A DNA stretch of 64,000 nucleotides from positions 1 to 64,000 of the forward strand of contig JAQCZH010000004.1 in NCBI GenBank assembly GCA_027682585.1, read 5' to 3'. The translations under genes were made by a program, and so were the position numbers. Source of the stretch: Lachnospiraceae bacterium AF51-6-b8A (lineage in GTDB: Bacteria > Bacillota > Clostridia > Lachnospirales > Lachnospiraceae). Of this stretch, positions 16,289 to 25,698 are shown piece by piece (positions within the stretch are counted from its first letter, which is position 1; the number at the start of each line of letters is the position of its first letter). The notes under the pieces are model-generated. The model saw only the letters and a program-made list of their open reading frames with translations, did no database searches and was not told the origin of the DNA.

Positions 16289-17686
16289 TTATAACTCGCA
16301 GGTCCCCACCGTTCTCGGGAAGGGCAGGACATCTCTGATATTAGCCATTCCGGTCAGATACATAACCATGCGCTCAAATCCCAGGCCGAAACCGGCATGA
16401 CGGGTCGATCCGTACTTGCGCAGATCAAGATAATAATCATAGGCCGACGCATCCATGCCGTTCTCCCTGATGCGGGATAACAGCTTGTCATAGTCATCTT
16501 CACGCTGAGAACCGCCGATAATCTCCCCGATTCCAGGCACCAGACAGTCGACAGCGGCAACCGTTCTGCCATCATCATTTAACTTCATATAGAAGGCCTT
16601 GATCTCCTTTGGGTAATCCGTGACAAAGACAGGGCGCCTGAAGATCTGCTCGGTCAGATAGCGCTCGTGTTCCGTCTGCAGATCACAGCCCCAGAAGACC
16701 TTGTAGTCAAACGCGTCATTGTGTTTCTCCAGCTCCGCAATCGCATCCGTGTAGGAAATGCGTCCGAAATCGGAGCGGACCACATGATGCAGGCGGTCTG
16801 CAAGCCCCTTATCTACAAAGCTGTTGAAGAAAGCGATTTCTTCCGGACAATGCTCCATCACATAACGGATGATATCCTTGAGCATAGCCTCCGCCAGCTC
16901 CATGTTCTCTTCCAGATCAGCGAAGGCAATCTCAGGCTCAACCATCCAGAACTCAGCCGCATGACGGGGCGTATTGGAATTCTCTGCGCGAAAGGTAGGG
17001 CCGAAAGTATAGATTTTCTTAAATGCCTGCGCGAAGGTCTCCCCCTGCAGCTGGCCGGATACGGTCAGATTGACGGGCTTGCCATAGAAATCCTGCGAGA
17101 AATCGACATTTCCCTGATCATCTCTGGGCACATTTCCAAGATCCAGCGTGGTCACCTGAAACATCTCCCCTGCCCCCTCCGCGTCAGAAGAGGTCAGAAT
17201 CGGCGTATGAACATAGATAAAATCTCTCTCCTGGAAAAAACGGTGAATGGCATAGGCGGCCACACTCCTCACCCGAAAAGCGGCCTCAAAGGTATTGGTT
17301 CTGGCCCGGAGATGAGGCATGGTACGCAAAAACGAAAGCGTATGCCGTTTCTTCTGCAGAGGATAGTCCGGAGTGGATGCCCCCTCGACCTCAATCTTTG
17401 TCGCCTGAATTTCAAAAGGCTGCTTCATCTCTGGAGTCAGGGTCACCAGACCGGTCACCCAGACGGCAGCTCCGACATTCTGGTGAGAGATCTCCTCATA
17501 ATTGGCAATCTTATCCGCGGCAAAGACTACCTGGACAGGAGTAAAGAATGTGCCGTCATTTAAGACCATAAAAGAGAAATTCTTAGAATTGCGGATGCTC
17601 CTGACCCATCCGCCGATGGTCACTTCTCTGTCTCCGTAATCCTCGTAGTTCCGCTGCAGCGTGCGGACATCCAACTTCTCAGCCAT
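16289..17686 (-). CDS. asnS: Asparaginyl-tRNA synthetase
   Basis: 465 residues from ATG at 17686 (AAGGAG six bases upstream). An in-frame ATG five codons earlier lacks such a site, as the ribosome site lies inside those codons. It charges tRNA-Asn. An N-terminal OB-fold anticodon-binding domain (about 15-110, [16 protein letters not shown]) is followed by the class II core, with motif 2 [20 protein letters not shown] and motif 3 [15 protein letters not shown]. AsnRS rather than AspRS is supported by the length, the missing GAD insertion, and asnA downstream. Confidence 0.94.
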   Translation of the reverse strand: MAEKLDVRTLQRNYEDYGDREVTIGGWVRSIRNSKNFSFMVLNDGTFFTPVQVVFAADKIANYEEISHQNVGAAVWVTGLVTLTPEMKQPFEIQATKIEVEGASTPDYPLQKKRHTLSFLRTMPHLRARTNTFEAAFRVRSVAAYAIHRFFQERDFIYVHTPILTSSDAEGAGEMFQVTTLDLGNVPRDDQGNVDFSQDFYGKPVNLTVSGQLQGETFAQAFKKIYTFGPTFRAENSNTPRHAAEFWMVEPEIAFADLEENMELAEAMLKDIIRYVMEHCPEEIAFFNSFVDKGLADRLHHVVRSDFGRISYTDAIAELEKHNDAFDYKVFWGCDLQTEHERYLTEQIFRRPVFVTDYPKEIKAFYMKLNDDGRTVAAVDCLVPGIGEIIGGSQREDDYDKLLSRIRENGMDASAYDYYLDLRKYGSTRHAGFGLGFERMVMYLTGMANIRDVLPFPRTVGTCEL

Positions 17687-17800
17687 CTTCCTCTCCTTCA
17701 TCTAGGGAATCACAAAAATTAAGCTATAGTTTAGACCATCCCGTCAGCCATTTCAACCAAAACACCCCACAGATTTCTCTGTATTTTCCTCACATTTCCC

Positions 17801-17828
17801 TTGACAATTTCCGTCTGAGTGGTAGCCT
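17801..17828 (+). promoter_or_regulatory. Promoter candidate for the thiT mRNA
   Basis: TTGACA at 17801-17806, then TAGCCT at 17823-17828 after 16 bases. The -35 is perfect and the -10 weak. It lies about 20 bases before the TPP riboswitch, as expected. Confidence 0.5.
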
Positions 17829-17845
17829 GATTCAGGTAAACACAT

Positions 17846-17932
17846 ATCGCTGGGGGTGCCCTGTGGCTGAGAGAAGCATATGCTTCGACCCTTATTACTT
17901 GATCCGGATTATGCCGGCGTAAGGAAGCAGGA
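17846..17932 (+). ncRNA. TPP riboswitch (THI element)
   Basis: The conserved thi-box parts appear in order: GGGGTGCC and GGCTGAGA (17852-17874), the variable stem GAAGCATATGCTTC, ACCCTT, then TGATCCGGATTATGCCGGCG and AAGGAAG. This matches the thiamin pyrophosphate aptamer. The gene downstream is the thiamine transporter subunit thiT, the usual target. The aptamer ends about 40 bases before the start codon and no strong terminator lies between. Control is therefore likely at translation initiation, by masking GGGAGG at about 17959. Confidence 0.95.
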
Positions 17933-17970
17933 TTCCAATCCCCCGCGAGCCAATCAAGGGAGGTTTTTTT

Positions 17971-18657
17971 ATGTCTGTTTTCGCAAACGTCGGTGCCGAC
18001 GGCACCTATTCTCTCACCATCTGGGGCTATACCGCCTTAATCATCGCTCTGATTGCCATCCTGCTGCTCGGCAATCTTCTCTTCGGTAAAAAGAGAGCAT
18101 TCTCTGCCAGGGAGATCTCCTTTGCAGCCATGGCCATCGCTCTTGGCACAGTTGCGTCCATGATCAAGCTCTTTAATATGCCCATGGGCGGATCCGTCAC
18201 CTTGCTCTCCATGCTTTTCATCGTCCTGGTGGGCAACTGGTACGGACTTGGAATGGGCCTGTCTGCCGCTCTTGCCTACGGTATTCTGCAAATGCTCCTC
18301 GGCCCCTATATCATCAGTCTTCCCCAGATGATCTGTGACTACATTCTGGCCTTCGGCGCGCTGGGACTCTCCGGCCTCTTCGCCAGATCGAAAAAAGGTC
18401 TTATCAAAGGTTACATTCTCGCCGTCCTCGGCCGCTATTTCTTCGCCGTTCTCTCCGGCGTCATCTTCTTCGGCGCCTATGCGGAGGGCGTCACCTTCGC
18501 CGGACACGACTTCACCGGTCAGCCCCTGCTCTATTCTCTGGCCTATAACGGTCTCTATCTGTTCGCCGAATCTGTCATCACCCTCCTTGTCATCGCCATT
18601 CCGCCCGTTCGCAAGGGACTGATCCGGATCCGCGAGATGGCCCTTGGGGAAGCATAA
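17971..18657 (+). CDS. thiT: Energy-coupled thiamine transporter S-component ThiT
   Basis: 228 residues, six predicted membrane segments. ThiT binds thiamine with high affinity and works with a shared ECF module (EcfA, EcfA', EcfT), not encoded in this window. The first segment (about 18-38) is followed by the family-typical stretch around FNMPMGGSVTLLSMLFIVLV and by an aromatic-rich middle (LGPYIISLPQMICDYILAFG) that lines the binding site. The TPP riboswitch directly upstream confirms the substrate. A long open frame on the opposite strand is a shadow. It is one of the few plus-strand genes here. Confidence 0.95.
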   Translation: MSVFANVGADGTYSLTIWGYTALIIALIAILLLGNLLFGKKRAFSAREISFAAMAIALGTVASMIKLFNMPMGGSVTLLSMLFIVLVGNWYGLGMGLSAALAYGILQMLLGPYIISLPQMICDYILAFGALGLSGLFARSKKGLIKGYILAVLGRYFFAVLSGVIFFGAYAEGVTFAGHDFTGQPLLYSLAYNGLYLFAESVITLLVIAIPPVRKGLIRIREMALGEA

Positions 18658-18718
18658 AAAAACATTCGATAAGAATACGAATCGGGACCTAATGCAGAGG
18701 GCAATACCCTGATTTATC

Positions 18719-19948
18719 TCAGAAAAGATAGTCCTCTCCATTCAATGTAGCCTGGTCGTCCGCTTCCAGAGGGATGACCAGGCATTTGCGTCCGTCCACA
18801 AACGTGGTCTCCACCTCATCCAGGCGCTCATCCGGCACCTTGACCACAACGTCGACAGACTTGCCATCCCTGGCAATGACGCCGGCCGACTCCAGCTGAT
18901 CGGTCAGCTCTACCACCTTCTTCTGCAGGTTCTTCTTCTCCTTGCGGATCTCATTATCCTTGAGAAGCTTCGTATCCAACAGTTCCTCGGCAACAGGTAT
19001 CTCCTCCTGGAAGAAATCCTCGAACTTGGCGCCAACGCTCTCAGATCTGTCGTCTTCCATGCCGGACTCCCGTAGAATATCAACCAGATCTTCCCTCGTC
19101 AGAACCAGCGGCTCCTCATCTTCCCTGCGATCCTCTTCGATTGCAATGAAGTCACTCAAATTGGACTGAACCTCTAAGAGCATATCCTCCGCAGCATCCT
19201 GGTCAGCGGACAGATCGCGGCAGACCATGTGACCGAAGGCATCCTTCTTCTCCGTCGCCGTCAGCCTGGGCAAGCAGCCCATCCCATTCTCCCAGAACTC
19301 CTTGTGCGGTTCCCTGACGTTCTTGGCATACATGAGGACATGGTGTATGTCCGTCGTCCGGTCATCAAAAGAGGGAAAGAGAAAACCAGTGTCTACAGGT
19401 CCGACCACCCAGTCGCGAATTCTGGCGGCAATGGAATTGTCCTCCTCCCGATAACCAAGTCCCGGCTTGGACAGAGCTACCGGACAGATGGCGCACAGAA
19501 TATAGTCAAAGGCCTCAGCAGACTCGTCCAGATCGATGTTGTCAGAGCTTCTGCTCATCACATCATAGACATCATGAAAGAGCAGTATCAGATAGTTGCC
19601 GACGAAATCATAAGTCTCGATGACGTGATCATAGAAGCGATCCAGGACCGATTCCTGCTCGATTGCGGTATTGCGCAGGGCCATAAGCAACTGCTGGCGT
19701 CCCCCTTCTCTCTCTTCTTCCATGGGAAATTCAAGTTCCAGCAGATTATTTCCAAGTTTTCCGGATAAAACCTTGTTGGCGATTTCCAGATACTTGGAGA
19801 ATTCATCATCCTCTAAATTGAGGAAGGACTGATTAAAACTGGTCACCTTGTGCTTCTCCGCGTCGACATAGCAGCCGGCCATACGGGAGAAGGACACGGT
19901 TTCCCTCTTCAATCTTCTCTTAAGCTCTGTCACTTCCTTCTTTTTCAT
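18719..19948 (-). CDS. DUF4317 family protein
   Basis: 409 residues from ATG at 19948, with AGGAG upstream and the family N-terminus MKKKEVTELKRRLKRETVSF. Soluble, acidic. The middle (about 60-270) has the conserved DUF4317 blocks VYDVMSRSSDN and DDRTTDIHHVLMYAKN. The C-terminal part has a coiled coil near ILRKEKKNLQKKVVELTDQL. The function is unknown; it is nearly confined to Clostridia. The frame stays open upstream for another 57 codons to an ATG at 20119 that lies in a dispersed palindrome. I regard that extension as untranslated because the internal start has the ribosome site. Confidence 0.85.
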   Translation of the reverse strand: MKKKEVTELKRRLKRETVSFSRMAGCYVDAEKHKVTSFNQSFLNLEDDEFSKYLEIANKVLSGKLGNNLLELEFPMEEEREGGRQQLLMALRNTAIEQESVLDRFYDHVIETYDFVGNYLILLFHDVYDVMSRSSDNIDLDESAEAFDYILCAICPVALSKPGLGYREEDNSIAARIRDWVVGPVDTGFLFPSFDDRTTDIHHVLMYAKNVREPHKEFWENGMGCLPRLTATEKKDAFGHMVCRDLSADQDAAEDMLLEVQSNLSDFIAIEEDRREDEEPLVLTREDLVDILRESGMEDDRSESVGAKFEDFFQEEIPVAEELLDTKLLKDNEIRKEKKNLQKKVVELTDQLESAGVIARDGKSVDVVVKVPDERLDEVETTFVDGRKCLVIPLEADDQATLNGEDYLF

Positions 19949-20080
19949 CTCGCAAACTCCTGTATTTTCATTTATGGTCTTTAGCACAGCCCCCTCTGAT
20001 ACGGGCATCCTGCCAGCCGTATTGCGAATCAGCTTCTTGGCGCGGGATAACTCTGCCAGCGGCTGAACCAACTTCGTCCA

Positions 20081-20120
20081 GACAATGGAATATGCGTGGA
20101 GCGCATATTCCATTGTCATA
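20081..20120 (+). repeat. Dispersed palindromic repeat, near-perfect copy
   Basis: GACAATGGAATATGCG (20081-20096) and its perfect complement CGCATATTCCATTGTC (20102-20117) around TGGAG: a 16-bp stem. It lies upstream of the DUF4317 gene. Related copies occur near 21380, 49937 and 60548. Confidence 0.85.
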
Positions 20121-20186
20121 AATCAATTACTGAGTGTAGACCCAAAATCGCTCCATCACAAGACTTGAAAAGTATGTCCAAATTCG

Positions 20187-21209
20187 CTAGGACTCCTGGC
20201 GCCTTCCCTCTGTTTTTTCGCCCTGCTCTCCGAACAGGGTTGCAAGAAGAATTGCCGCGAACAATACTGCACAGCCTAAAATCTCTTTGGCCGACAGAAC
20301 CTGGTGCAGAAAAACCCATCCGGCAATCGCGGAAATCACTGACTCAAAGCACATGAGAATTGAGGCCAGAGTCGGGTTCAGTCCCTTCTGCCCGATGATC
20401 TGCAGAGTGAAGGCAATTCCGCTGGAAAGTATCCCCGCGTAGAGAAGGGGAAAGATGGCCAGGCCGATGTCCTCAATCCTGGGATGTTCCAGGGCCAGAG
20501 CAAAGATGAAGCTGAGAGCGGAGGACACAGCGAACTGAATCATGGCAAAGACCGCTCCGTCACAGTAGGAAGATCGATGGTCCACATACATGATATGAAC
20601 CGCGAAACAGAGTCCCGAGAGCAGTTCCAGACCATCGCTGACATTTAAAGAGATCTGACCGTCCTTCATGGACAGCAGGTAGAGCCCGACAACGGACAGA
20701 GCCACACAGAACCATATCATCTTCCTGGCCCTCTTTCCCAGGAAAATCCCTAAAATTGGAACAAAAATTACATACATGGCCGTGAAAAAACCTGCCTTCG
20801 CCGTCGTTGTTCCCCCAATGCCCAACTGCTGAACATTGGACGCGACAAAAACAATCAGACCAAGAACAGACCCGCTGATCAGTTCCGTCTTTGTCACAAG
20901 GGCTCTCTGCCCTCTGCGTCCAGGAATAAAAACACGATCCGTCCGATTCTCCTGCTCGGGGCGGACAGAAATCCCCCTTGCCCGAAAGAGCAAAGCCACG
21001 GGAATCAGGAAGAGAAAACCAATCAGATTGCGGATCGCCGTGAAAGTAAAGGCGCCCAGGTGATTTGCCCCCAGACTCTGGGCTACAAAGGCGGTCCCCC
21101 AAATAAGAGTCGCCACAAAAATTAAAGACGCGTTCTCTAATTCCGATTTTCTGGCAGTCTGCACACCCACAGCTGATATCCGCGCCATCTGGATTCTTGC
21201 TTCCTGCAT
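20187..21209 (-). CDS. DMT-superfamily transporter (EamA family)
   Basis: 340 residues, ten membrane segments expected, two EamA repeats. The first repeat opens with FVATLIWGTAFVAQSLGANH (about 31-50), typical of EamA proteins. The second ends with CFESVISAIAGWVFLHQVLS. These are drug/metabolite exporters or permeases; the substrate cannot be told from sequence. AGGAGG lies 4-5 bases before ATG 21209. An unusual hydrophilic loop of about 25 residues (EQENRTDRVFIPGRRGQRAL) follows the second segment. Its neighbour is a MATE exporter. Confidence 0.88.
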   Translation of the reverse strand: MQEARIQMARISAVGVQTARKSELENASLIFVATLIWGTAFVAQSLGANHLGAFTFTAIRNLIGFLFLIPVALLFRARGISVRPEQENRTDRVFIPGRRGQRALVTKTELISGSVLGLIVFVASNVQQLGIGGTTTAKAGFFTAMYVIFVPILGIFLGKRARKMIWFCVALSVVGLYLLSMKDGQISLNVSDGLELLSGLCFAVHIMYVDHRSSYCDGAVFAMIQFAVSSALSFIFALALEHPRIEDIGLAIFPLLYAGILSSGIAFTLQIIGQKGLNPTLASILMCFESVISAIAGWVFLHQVLSAKEILGCAVLFAAILLATLFGEQGEKTEGRRQES

Positions 21210-21259
21210 AGGTCCTCCTTTCGTTTTCCGCCGCTTTAGCAGGCTAAAATCTCTCTAAA

Positions 21260-21305
21260 ACCACACGAAACGCATTCCCTACATCGGAAATGCGTTTCGC
21301 TCTTA
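21260..21305 (-). terminator. Hairpin between the MATE and DMT genes
   Basis: CGAAACGCATTCC (21266-21278) pairs with GGAAATGCGTTTCG (21286-21299) with one bulged base. On the minus strand it is followed by TGTGGTTTTAG. It may end MATE transcription or be a leader structure of the DMT gene that starts 57 bases later. Confidence 0.45.
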
Positions 21306-21379
21306 TTATATGTCAGCCCAAAGGGCTTTCACTTGTGACTATATCCTAACATAGGATTTCACGCGGGGTAACCCCCTTT

Positions 21380-21427
21380 TTATTCATAATGATGAAATGC
21401 TCGCGAAGCGTGTATTCCATTGTCTTA
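21380..21427 (-). repeat. Dispersed palindromic repeat, inverted copy
   Basis: Read on the minus strand, GACAATGGAATACACGCT then TCGCGAGCATTTCAT and ATTATGAATAA. This aligns with the plus-strand copy at 60548 over the whole element. It lies between the MATE and DMT genes. A small GGGGTTACCCC hairpin follows at about 21365-21376. Confidence 0.7.
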
Positions 21428-21573
21428 ATCAACCATTTCCGTGACCGTCTCCTGTACCCCGTCCAATTCTTCTCCTCCGCTCTGTCACAGCACAGTTCAG
21501 ACCATTTACCGTGCTTCAGGAATCTCCCTGTGAAATCCGACGTGAAAGTCCATCTCCTCTTTTGCTTCCTCTC

Positions 21574-22932
21574 TCACCCTCTCGTCAGATTTTTAAGCCA
21601 CTGGTACTTCTTAAAGTGATAGCAGACCCAGGGGATTTTGCCCAGTTCATCCAGACAGGTGCAGGCATAGACAGCAAGCACAGGCCAGTGGAAATAAAAA
21701 GCGCCAAAGAGCGCCACGGGAATGGAAATGCCCCACATAGCCACAAGCAGCGAATAGAGATCAAAGATGGTATCCCCGCCCGAATCAAAAACTCCATTGA
21801 TCATGACTGTATTAACGGTTCTTCCTATCATGTAGAAAGCCTGTACAATCATCATCCCGGTCAGATAGGACTGTGCCAGCGGCGTCAGCTTAAGCCCCGA
21901 GACCACAGGCACGGTCAGAAGCAGCACCATTCCCATTGAGACAAAGCCAATCAGAAAGGAAATATCCCGCAGACGGATCCCAATCCGCCTGGCCTGCTCA
22001 TGATTGCCCGCTCCCAACTCCTGCCCGAGAATAATTCCTCCCGCGGCCGCAATCCCATTGCAGAGGCAGCAGATCAGGTCGCGTACGACCGATGCGACCG
22101 AGTTGGCTGCGGCGGCGTCTGCCCCCAGATGGCCTACAATCGCCGTATAAGCGCTGAAACCGGCTCCCCAGAGTAAAGAAGCGCCCAACAGAGGCATGCT
22201 GACCCTGATAAAGTCTCTGCTGAGGATCGGGTCCAGCTTCAGAAGATTGGCAGCTCCAGGATGCAGATAGCCTGGACGATAGGACAGGATCAGACAGATC
22301 ACAAGTTCGGCCAGTCTTGAAATCACAGTGGCAATCGCCGCCCCCTCTGCCCTCATCTGCGGGATAAGGCCCAGGCCAAAGATAAAGACCGCATTGAAGA
22401 TGATATTCATGAGAACAGCCGCGCTTGACACATAGAGGGCAGATCTGGCGTGATCCGATATTTTCATAAAAACCTGATAACACTGTGATATGCCCATCAG
22501 CAGATAAGACCAGGAGGCAATCCGCAGATAGTTGCTCCCCAACGCAATCAACTGCCCATCCGAGCTATAAATCATCATGAGTCGCTGGGGAATCAGGTAT
22601 GAGGCCAGGAAAAAAATAAGATCCACCAAAATCATAATCCGCAGCATAATATGAAAGATGTGATCCAGACTTTCCGAATCTTTCTTCCCCCAGTACTGGG
22701 CTGCCAGAACACTTCCCCCGCTGGCAATTCCAAGGATAAAGATGGACATGACGAATGAGATCTGAGCCGCCAGCGCCACGGCTGCCATGGCGTTTTGCTC
22801 CAGAAGCCCCAGCATAAGAGCATCCGCCGCCGCAACCGAGGCGAGCAGAAGACTCTGCATGGCGATCGGCCAGGCCAGGTGCCAGAGCCTGCGATTAAAG
22901 GCCGCATCCAAGAATATCTCTTTCTTTTTCAT
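21574..22932 (-). CDS. MATE family efflux transporter
   Basis: 452 residues, twelve membrane segments in two homologous halves, standard for MATE (NorM/DinF-like) cation-coupled exporters. Near the N-terminus is LWHLAWPIAMQSLLLASVAAADA, the usual first helix. The second half has MPLLGASLLWGAGFSAYTAI and NGVFDSGGDT, family-typical for the loop before the last helices. A ribosome site (GGGGAGAGA) precedes ATG 22932. The substrate, drug or metabolite, is not predictable. Confidence 0.9.
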   Translation of the reverse strand: MKKKEIFLDAAFNRRLWHLAWPIAMQSLLLASVAAADALMLGLLEQNAMAAVALAAQISFVMSIFILGIASGGSVLAAQYWGKKDSESLDHIFHIMLRIMILVDLIFFLASYLIPQRLMMIYSSDGQLIALGSNYLRIASWSYLLMGISQCYQVFMKISDHARSALYVSSAAVLMNIIFNAVFIFGLGLIPQMRAEGAAIATVISRLAELVICLILSYRPGYLHPGAANLLKLDPILSRDFIRVSMPLLGASLLWGAGFSAYTAIVGHLGADAAAANSVASVVRDLICCLCNGIAAAGGIILGQELGAGNHEQARRIGIRLRDISFLIGFVSMGMVLLLTVPVVSGLKLTPLAQSYLTGMMIVQAFYMIGRTVNTVMINGVFDSGGDTIFDLYSLLVAMWGISIPVALFGAFYFHWPVLAVYACTCLDELGKIPWVCYHFKKYQWLKNLTRG

Positions 22933-23077
22933 CTATCTCTCCCCATGATCTGATTCAGATTGTTCCATGATAACCGAAAAGAACCGAAACGTGTATCCCA
23001 TCGCTCCAGAGCGCTGAAATATGTGTAAAATGTTCCTCTCCGTTATTCCTCATTTTTTCGCGAAGATTTTTCTAAGC
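22933..23077. other. Intergenic stretch upstream of the MATE gene
   Basis: Together with the aspartokinase terminator and the following 130 bases, this makes a 312-base gap (22933-23244) without a supported gene. The MATE promoter should lie here. No clear -35/-10 pair, repeat or RNA was recognised. Confidence 0.3.
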
Positions 23078-23115
23078 AAAAAGCCCTGTCCACAAAGCAC
23101 AGAGACAGGGCTTTC
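23078..23115 (-). terminator. Intrinsic terminator of the aspartokinase gene
   Basis: AAAGCCCTGTC (23080-23090) and GACAGGGCTTT (23104-23114) form a perfect 11-bp stem, with TTTTTGC after it on the minus strand. It is about 130 bases past the stop. Confidence 0.8.
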
Positions 23116-23244
23116 GATACGACAATCAGATAAAGCCCTTTAGAGCATCTTACTGTCATAAGGCAAAACATATTCTTGATTTTCCGAGCAGTCATTCGCG
23201 ACGATACTCATGTCAAAAACCAGATGACCGATTCATGTAAATCA

Positions 23245-24564
23245 TCACAGATTAACGGTCACAAAGATATCATAGATGGCCTTAATCGCTCCCTCAAAAT
23301 CTTCATTTGCGACACCGATGATGATATTGAGCTCAGAGGATCCCTGATCCATCATGCGGACATTGATGTGGGCATGAGCCAGAGCTGAAAAAATCCTGCC
23401 GGCGGTACCCCGCATGGACTTCATTCCCCGGCCGACAACAGCGATCAGAGCCAGGTCAGACTCAATTTCTACCTGATCCGGCCTGGTCAGGCGATGAATT
23501 TCAGAGACAACCGCCTGCTCCTTGTGGAGGAACTCATCCTCATGCACCACAATCGTCATCGTGTCAATTCCAGAGGGCATATGTTCAAAGGAAATGCCAT
23601 TGTCTTCGAAGGACTGCAGAACCTTACGGCCAAAACCAATCTCGGAATTCATCAAATCTTTGGTGATTGAAACGGCGCAGAATCCTTTCTTTCCCGCAAT
23701 CCCCGTGATGGTGAACTGAGGCTTTCTGGCAGTAGACTCCACAATCCAGGTTCCCTCCGCGTCCGGGGCATTGGTATTTTTGATGTTGATGGGAATTCCC
23801 TTGGACCGCACCGGAAAAATCGCATCCTCATGCAGAACAGAAGCTCCCATGTAGGAGAGTTCTCTGAGTTCCCGATAAGTCAGAGTGTCGATGGATACAG
23901 GATTATGAATGATCCGGGGATCAGCTACCATAAAACCTGAGACATCCGTCCAGTTCTCATAGACGTCCACCCCCGCAACAGCAGCGACAATGGATCCCGT
24001 GACATCGGATCCTCCCCGCGAAAAGGTTTTGACCTTTCCATCAAATCCACAGCCATAAAAGCCCGGGATAACAGCCCTCTCAACCGCTTCCAGCGTCTTG
24101 CCGAGAGCCTTTTCTGTCTTGTCCATATCTAAGAGCCCGTCCTGATCAAAGAAGATGTTCTCTGCCGGCTCAATAAAGTCATATCCAAGATAGTTCGCCA
24201 TAAGCTTCCCGTTCAGGTGTTCCCCCCGGGAGGCGGCAAAGTCAAGACTGGGATCCTCCTTTAAGGTTCTCTCAATCCCCTCGAAATCCTCATCCAGGGA
24301 AATGGTCAGCTTTAACTGGTCAATGATCTCCTGGTATCTGGCCTGGATGTCCATGAGCTGTCTATGCAGATCTCCACCCTCTGTGGCAATTCGATGGGCT
24401 TCCAGAAGCATATCTGTCACCTTGGTATCTCCTTCAAAGCGCTTGCCTGGCGCGCTTGGAACGACATAACGGCGGTTGGAATCACTCCGGATAATCTTTC
24501 CCACCTTCTCAAACTGCCTGGCGTCTGCAAGAGAACTGCCGCCGAACTTTACAATTTTCTTCAT
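23245..24564 (-). CDS. Aspartate kinase
   Basis: 439 residues from ATG at 24564, where the family N-terminus MKKIVKFGGSSLAD begins. The upstream in-frame extension has no family resemblance. It catalyses the first step of the Lys/Thr/Met pathway, phosphorylating aspartate. The kinase domain (about 1-290) has KFGGSSLA and FSRGGSDVTGSIVAA (Asp/ATP site). Two ACT domains follow (about 300-439, FTITGIAGKKGFCAVSITKD and LALIAVVGRGMKSMRGTAGR) that bind feedback amino acids. No lysine riboswitch consensus is visible upstream. The gene stands alone, with a terminator on each side. Confidence 0.93.
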   Translation of the reverse strand: MKKIVKFGGSSLADARQFEKVGKIIRSDSNRRYVVPSAPGKRFEGDTKVTDMLLEAHRIATEGGDLHRQLMDIQARYQEIIDQLKLTISLDEDFEGIERTLKEDPSLDFAASRGEHLNGKLMANYLGYDFIEPAENIFFDQDGLLDMDKTEKALGKTLEAVERAVIPGFYGCGFDGKVKTFSRGGSDVTGSIVAAVAGVDVYENWTDVSGFMVADPRIIHNPVSIDTLTYRELRELSYMGASVLHEDAIFPVRSKGIPINIKNTNAPDAEGTWIVESTARKPQFTITGIAGKKGFCAVSITKDLMNSEIGFGRKVLQSFEDNGISFEHMPSGIDTMTIVVHEDEFLHKEQAVVSEIHRLTRPDQVEIESDLALIAVVGRGMKSMRGTAGRIFSALAHAHINVRMMDQGSSELNIIIGVANEDFEGAIKAIYDIFVTVNL

Positions 24565-24673
24565 GGAATCCTCGCGATCTTCTACTGTCCGAAAAACGTT
24601 TTTCACAGACGGATGATCTGTATCCTGTCCGTGTCTTAAAGACAAGTGTGCGTCACTAGTCGAAATGCTAACA

Positions 24674-24707
24674 CAAAGGGGGCTTACAATCAATTCCAGC
24701 CCCCTGA
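24674..24707 (-). terminator. Intrinsic terminator of the ECF S-component gene
   Basis: On the minus strand GGGGGCT, a 13-base loop, AGCCCCC, then TTTGTG, about 125 bases past the stop of the ECF gene at 24833. Confidence 0.7.
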
Positions 24708-24832
24708 TCTGCTATGCCGGTACGGAATACCTTCCATTCTTCTGCCGCTCTCCAATGCGCTCTTCGCCTTTTAGCTAAAAATCTGATCGGCATCATCTAA
24801 CTTAAACCGCAAATATCTGCAGAGCATACATC

Positions 24833-25447
24833 CTACTCTTTTACGCACTTCTCTCTTCTGTCCCCGATCAGATGGGCCCTGGCCAGAGTCGCGATAATCG
24901 GGCCGGTCACCACAGCCGATACAACCATCTCAAAGAGCGCATTTCCCGCAATTATCGACAGGATAAAGGCAAGGACATTTCTGCCCGCCATCATCTTCTG
25001 CAGATAGGCTGTCTGTCCAAAGAGCAGAACAATTCCCGACATAAAAAACAGCGTGTTAAAGAAAGCCGACAGAAAACCGACCAGAGAGCCACTGATCAGA
25101 ACAGTCGTCAATTTGCGCAGACCTCTGTAAAAGAGGGCAACAAGCACTCCGTCCAGTATACGGGGGACAAAGCAGATTACAGCCGTCGCAAGAGGCGACA
25201 TGTTAAAGAGAATGCTGGTCATGCCGCTGCTCCCCAAGAGTGCCTTGAGCAAGGATGCAAGTCCCCAGATCGCGCCGGCAGCCAGACCGCCTGCCGGCCC
25301 CAGCGCCACCGCTGTCACAGAGACCGGCACCATAGCCAGAGAAACTGTGATAGGACCCAAAGGCACCGTCACAAACTGCAGTACAAAAATCAGGGCCGTC
25401 ATTAAGGCCATGATCGCCAAAGAGTTGCTTCTTGTCCTCGTATTCAT
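24833..25447 (-). CDS. ECF transporter S-component, substrate unknown
   Basis: 204 residues with six predicted membrane segments, the size of substrate-binding S-components of energy-coupling factor transporters (PF12822-like). Features are SLAIMALMTALIFVLQ (first helix, with the AxxxA-type pattern that contacts EcfT), LAMVPVSVTAVALGPAGGLAAGAIWG (helices 2-3) and NTLFFMSGIVLLF. The sequence does not allow a safe choice of vitamin; pantothenate or another small vitamin is possible. No ECF ATPase or T gene is nearby, so it must use a module encoded elsewhere. GGAGGAAAGC precedes the ATG. Confidence 0.82.
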   Translation of the reverse strand: MNTRTRSNSLAIMALMTALIFVLQFVTVPLGPITVSLAMVPVSVTAVALGPAGGLAAGAIWGLASLLKALLGSSGMTSILFNMSPLATAVICFVPRILDGVLVALFYRGLRKLTTVLISGSLVGFLSAFFNTLFFMSGIVLLFGQTAYLQKMMAGRNVLAFILSIIAGNALFEMVVSAVVTGPIIATLARAHLIGDRREKCVKE

Positions 25448-25495
25448 TGCTTTCCTCCGTTATCGTTCCCCGCTTTCACTTTATCTTCGACATGC

Positions 25496-25545
25496 AAAAC
25501 GCACCGCTGTCGCTCCGATTCGGATGCAATGCGATGCGTCTTGAC
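25496..25545 (-). terminator. Long stem-loop with U tract after uxaC
   Basis: On the minus strand ACGCATCGC pairs with GCGGTGCGT (one G-U), enclosing an inner TCCGAATCGGA hairpin and followed by TTTTGC. It lies about 150 bases past the uxaC stop and 50 bases before the ECF S-component start. A uxaC terminator is most likely, but it could equally be an attenuator in the ECF leader. Confidence 0.6.
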
Positions 25546-25698
25546 GCAGGCCTCAAATGCAGCTTCCACTTTGGGATACAACACATTGTCTTTACCTGTG
25601 CATTATAGTTTTCTCTCTTGTCGGACGTCAACTGTCAGATCATCCATGGGCCAACACCGATTGCCCTCTGGACCGTCATCATCATGCGCAGGACACAG

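Noticed and set aside
16667..17563. 298-codon frame antisense to asnS
   Set aside because: A shadow of a well-conserved synthetase gene; no ribosome site and no recognisable product.
18037..18741. 234-codon frame antisense to thiT
   Set aside because: It mirrors the codon structure of thiT, is highly charged with no family features, and lacks a ribosome site.
24565..24832. Lysine riboswitch upstream of aspartokinase
   Set aside because: The conserved lysine-aptamer segments are not present; the only clear structure is the terminator of the neighbouring ECF gene.
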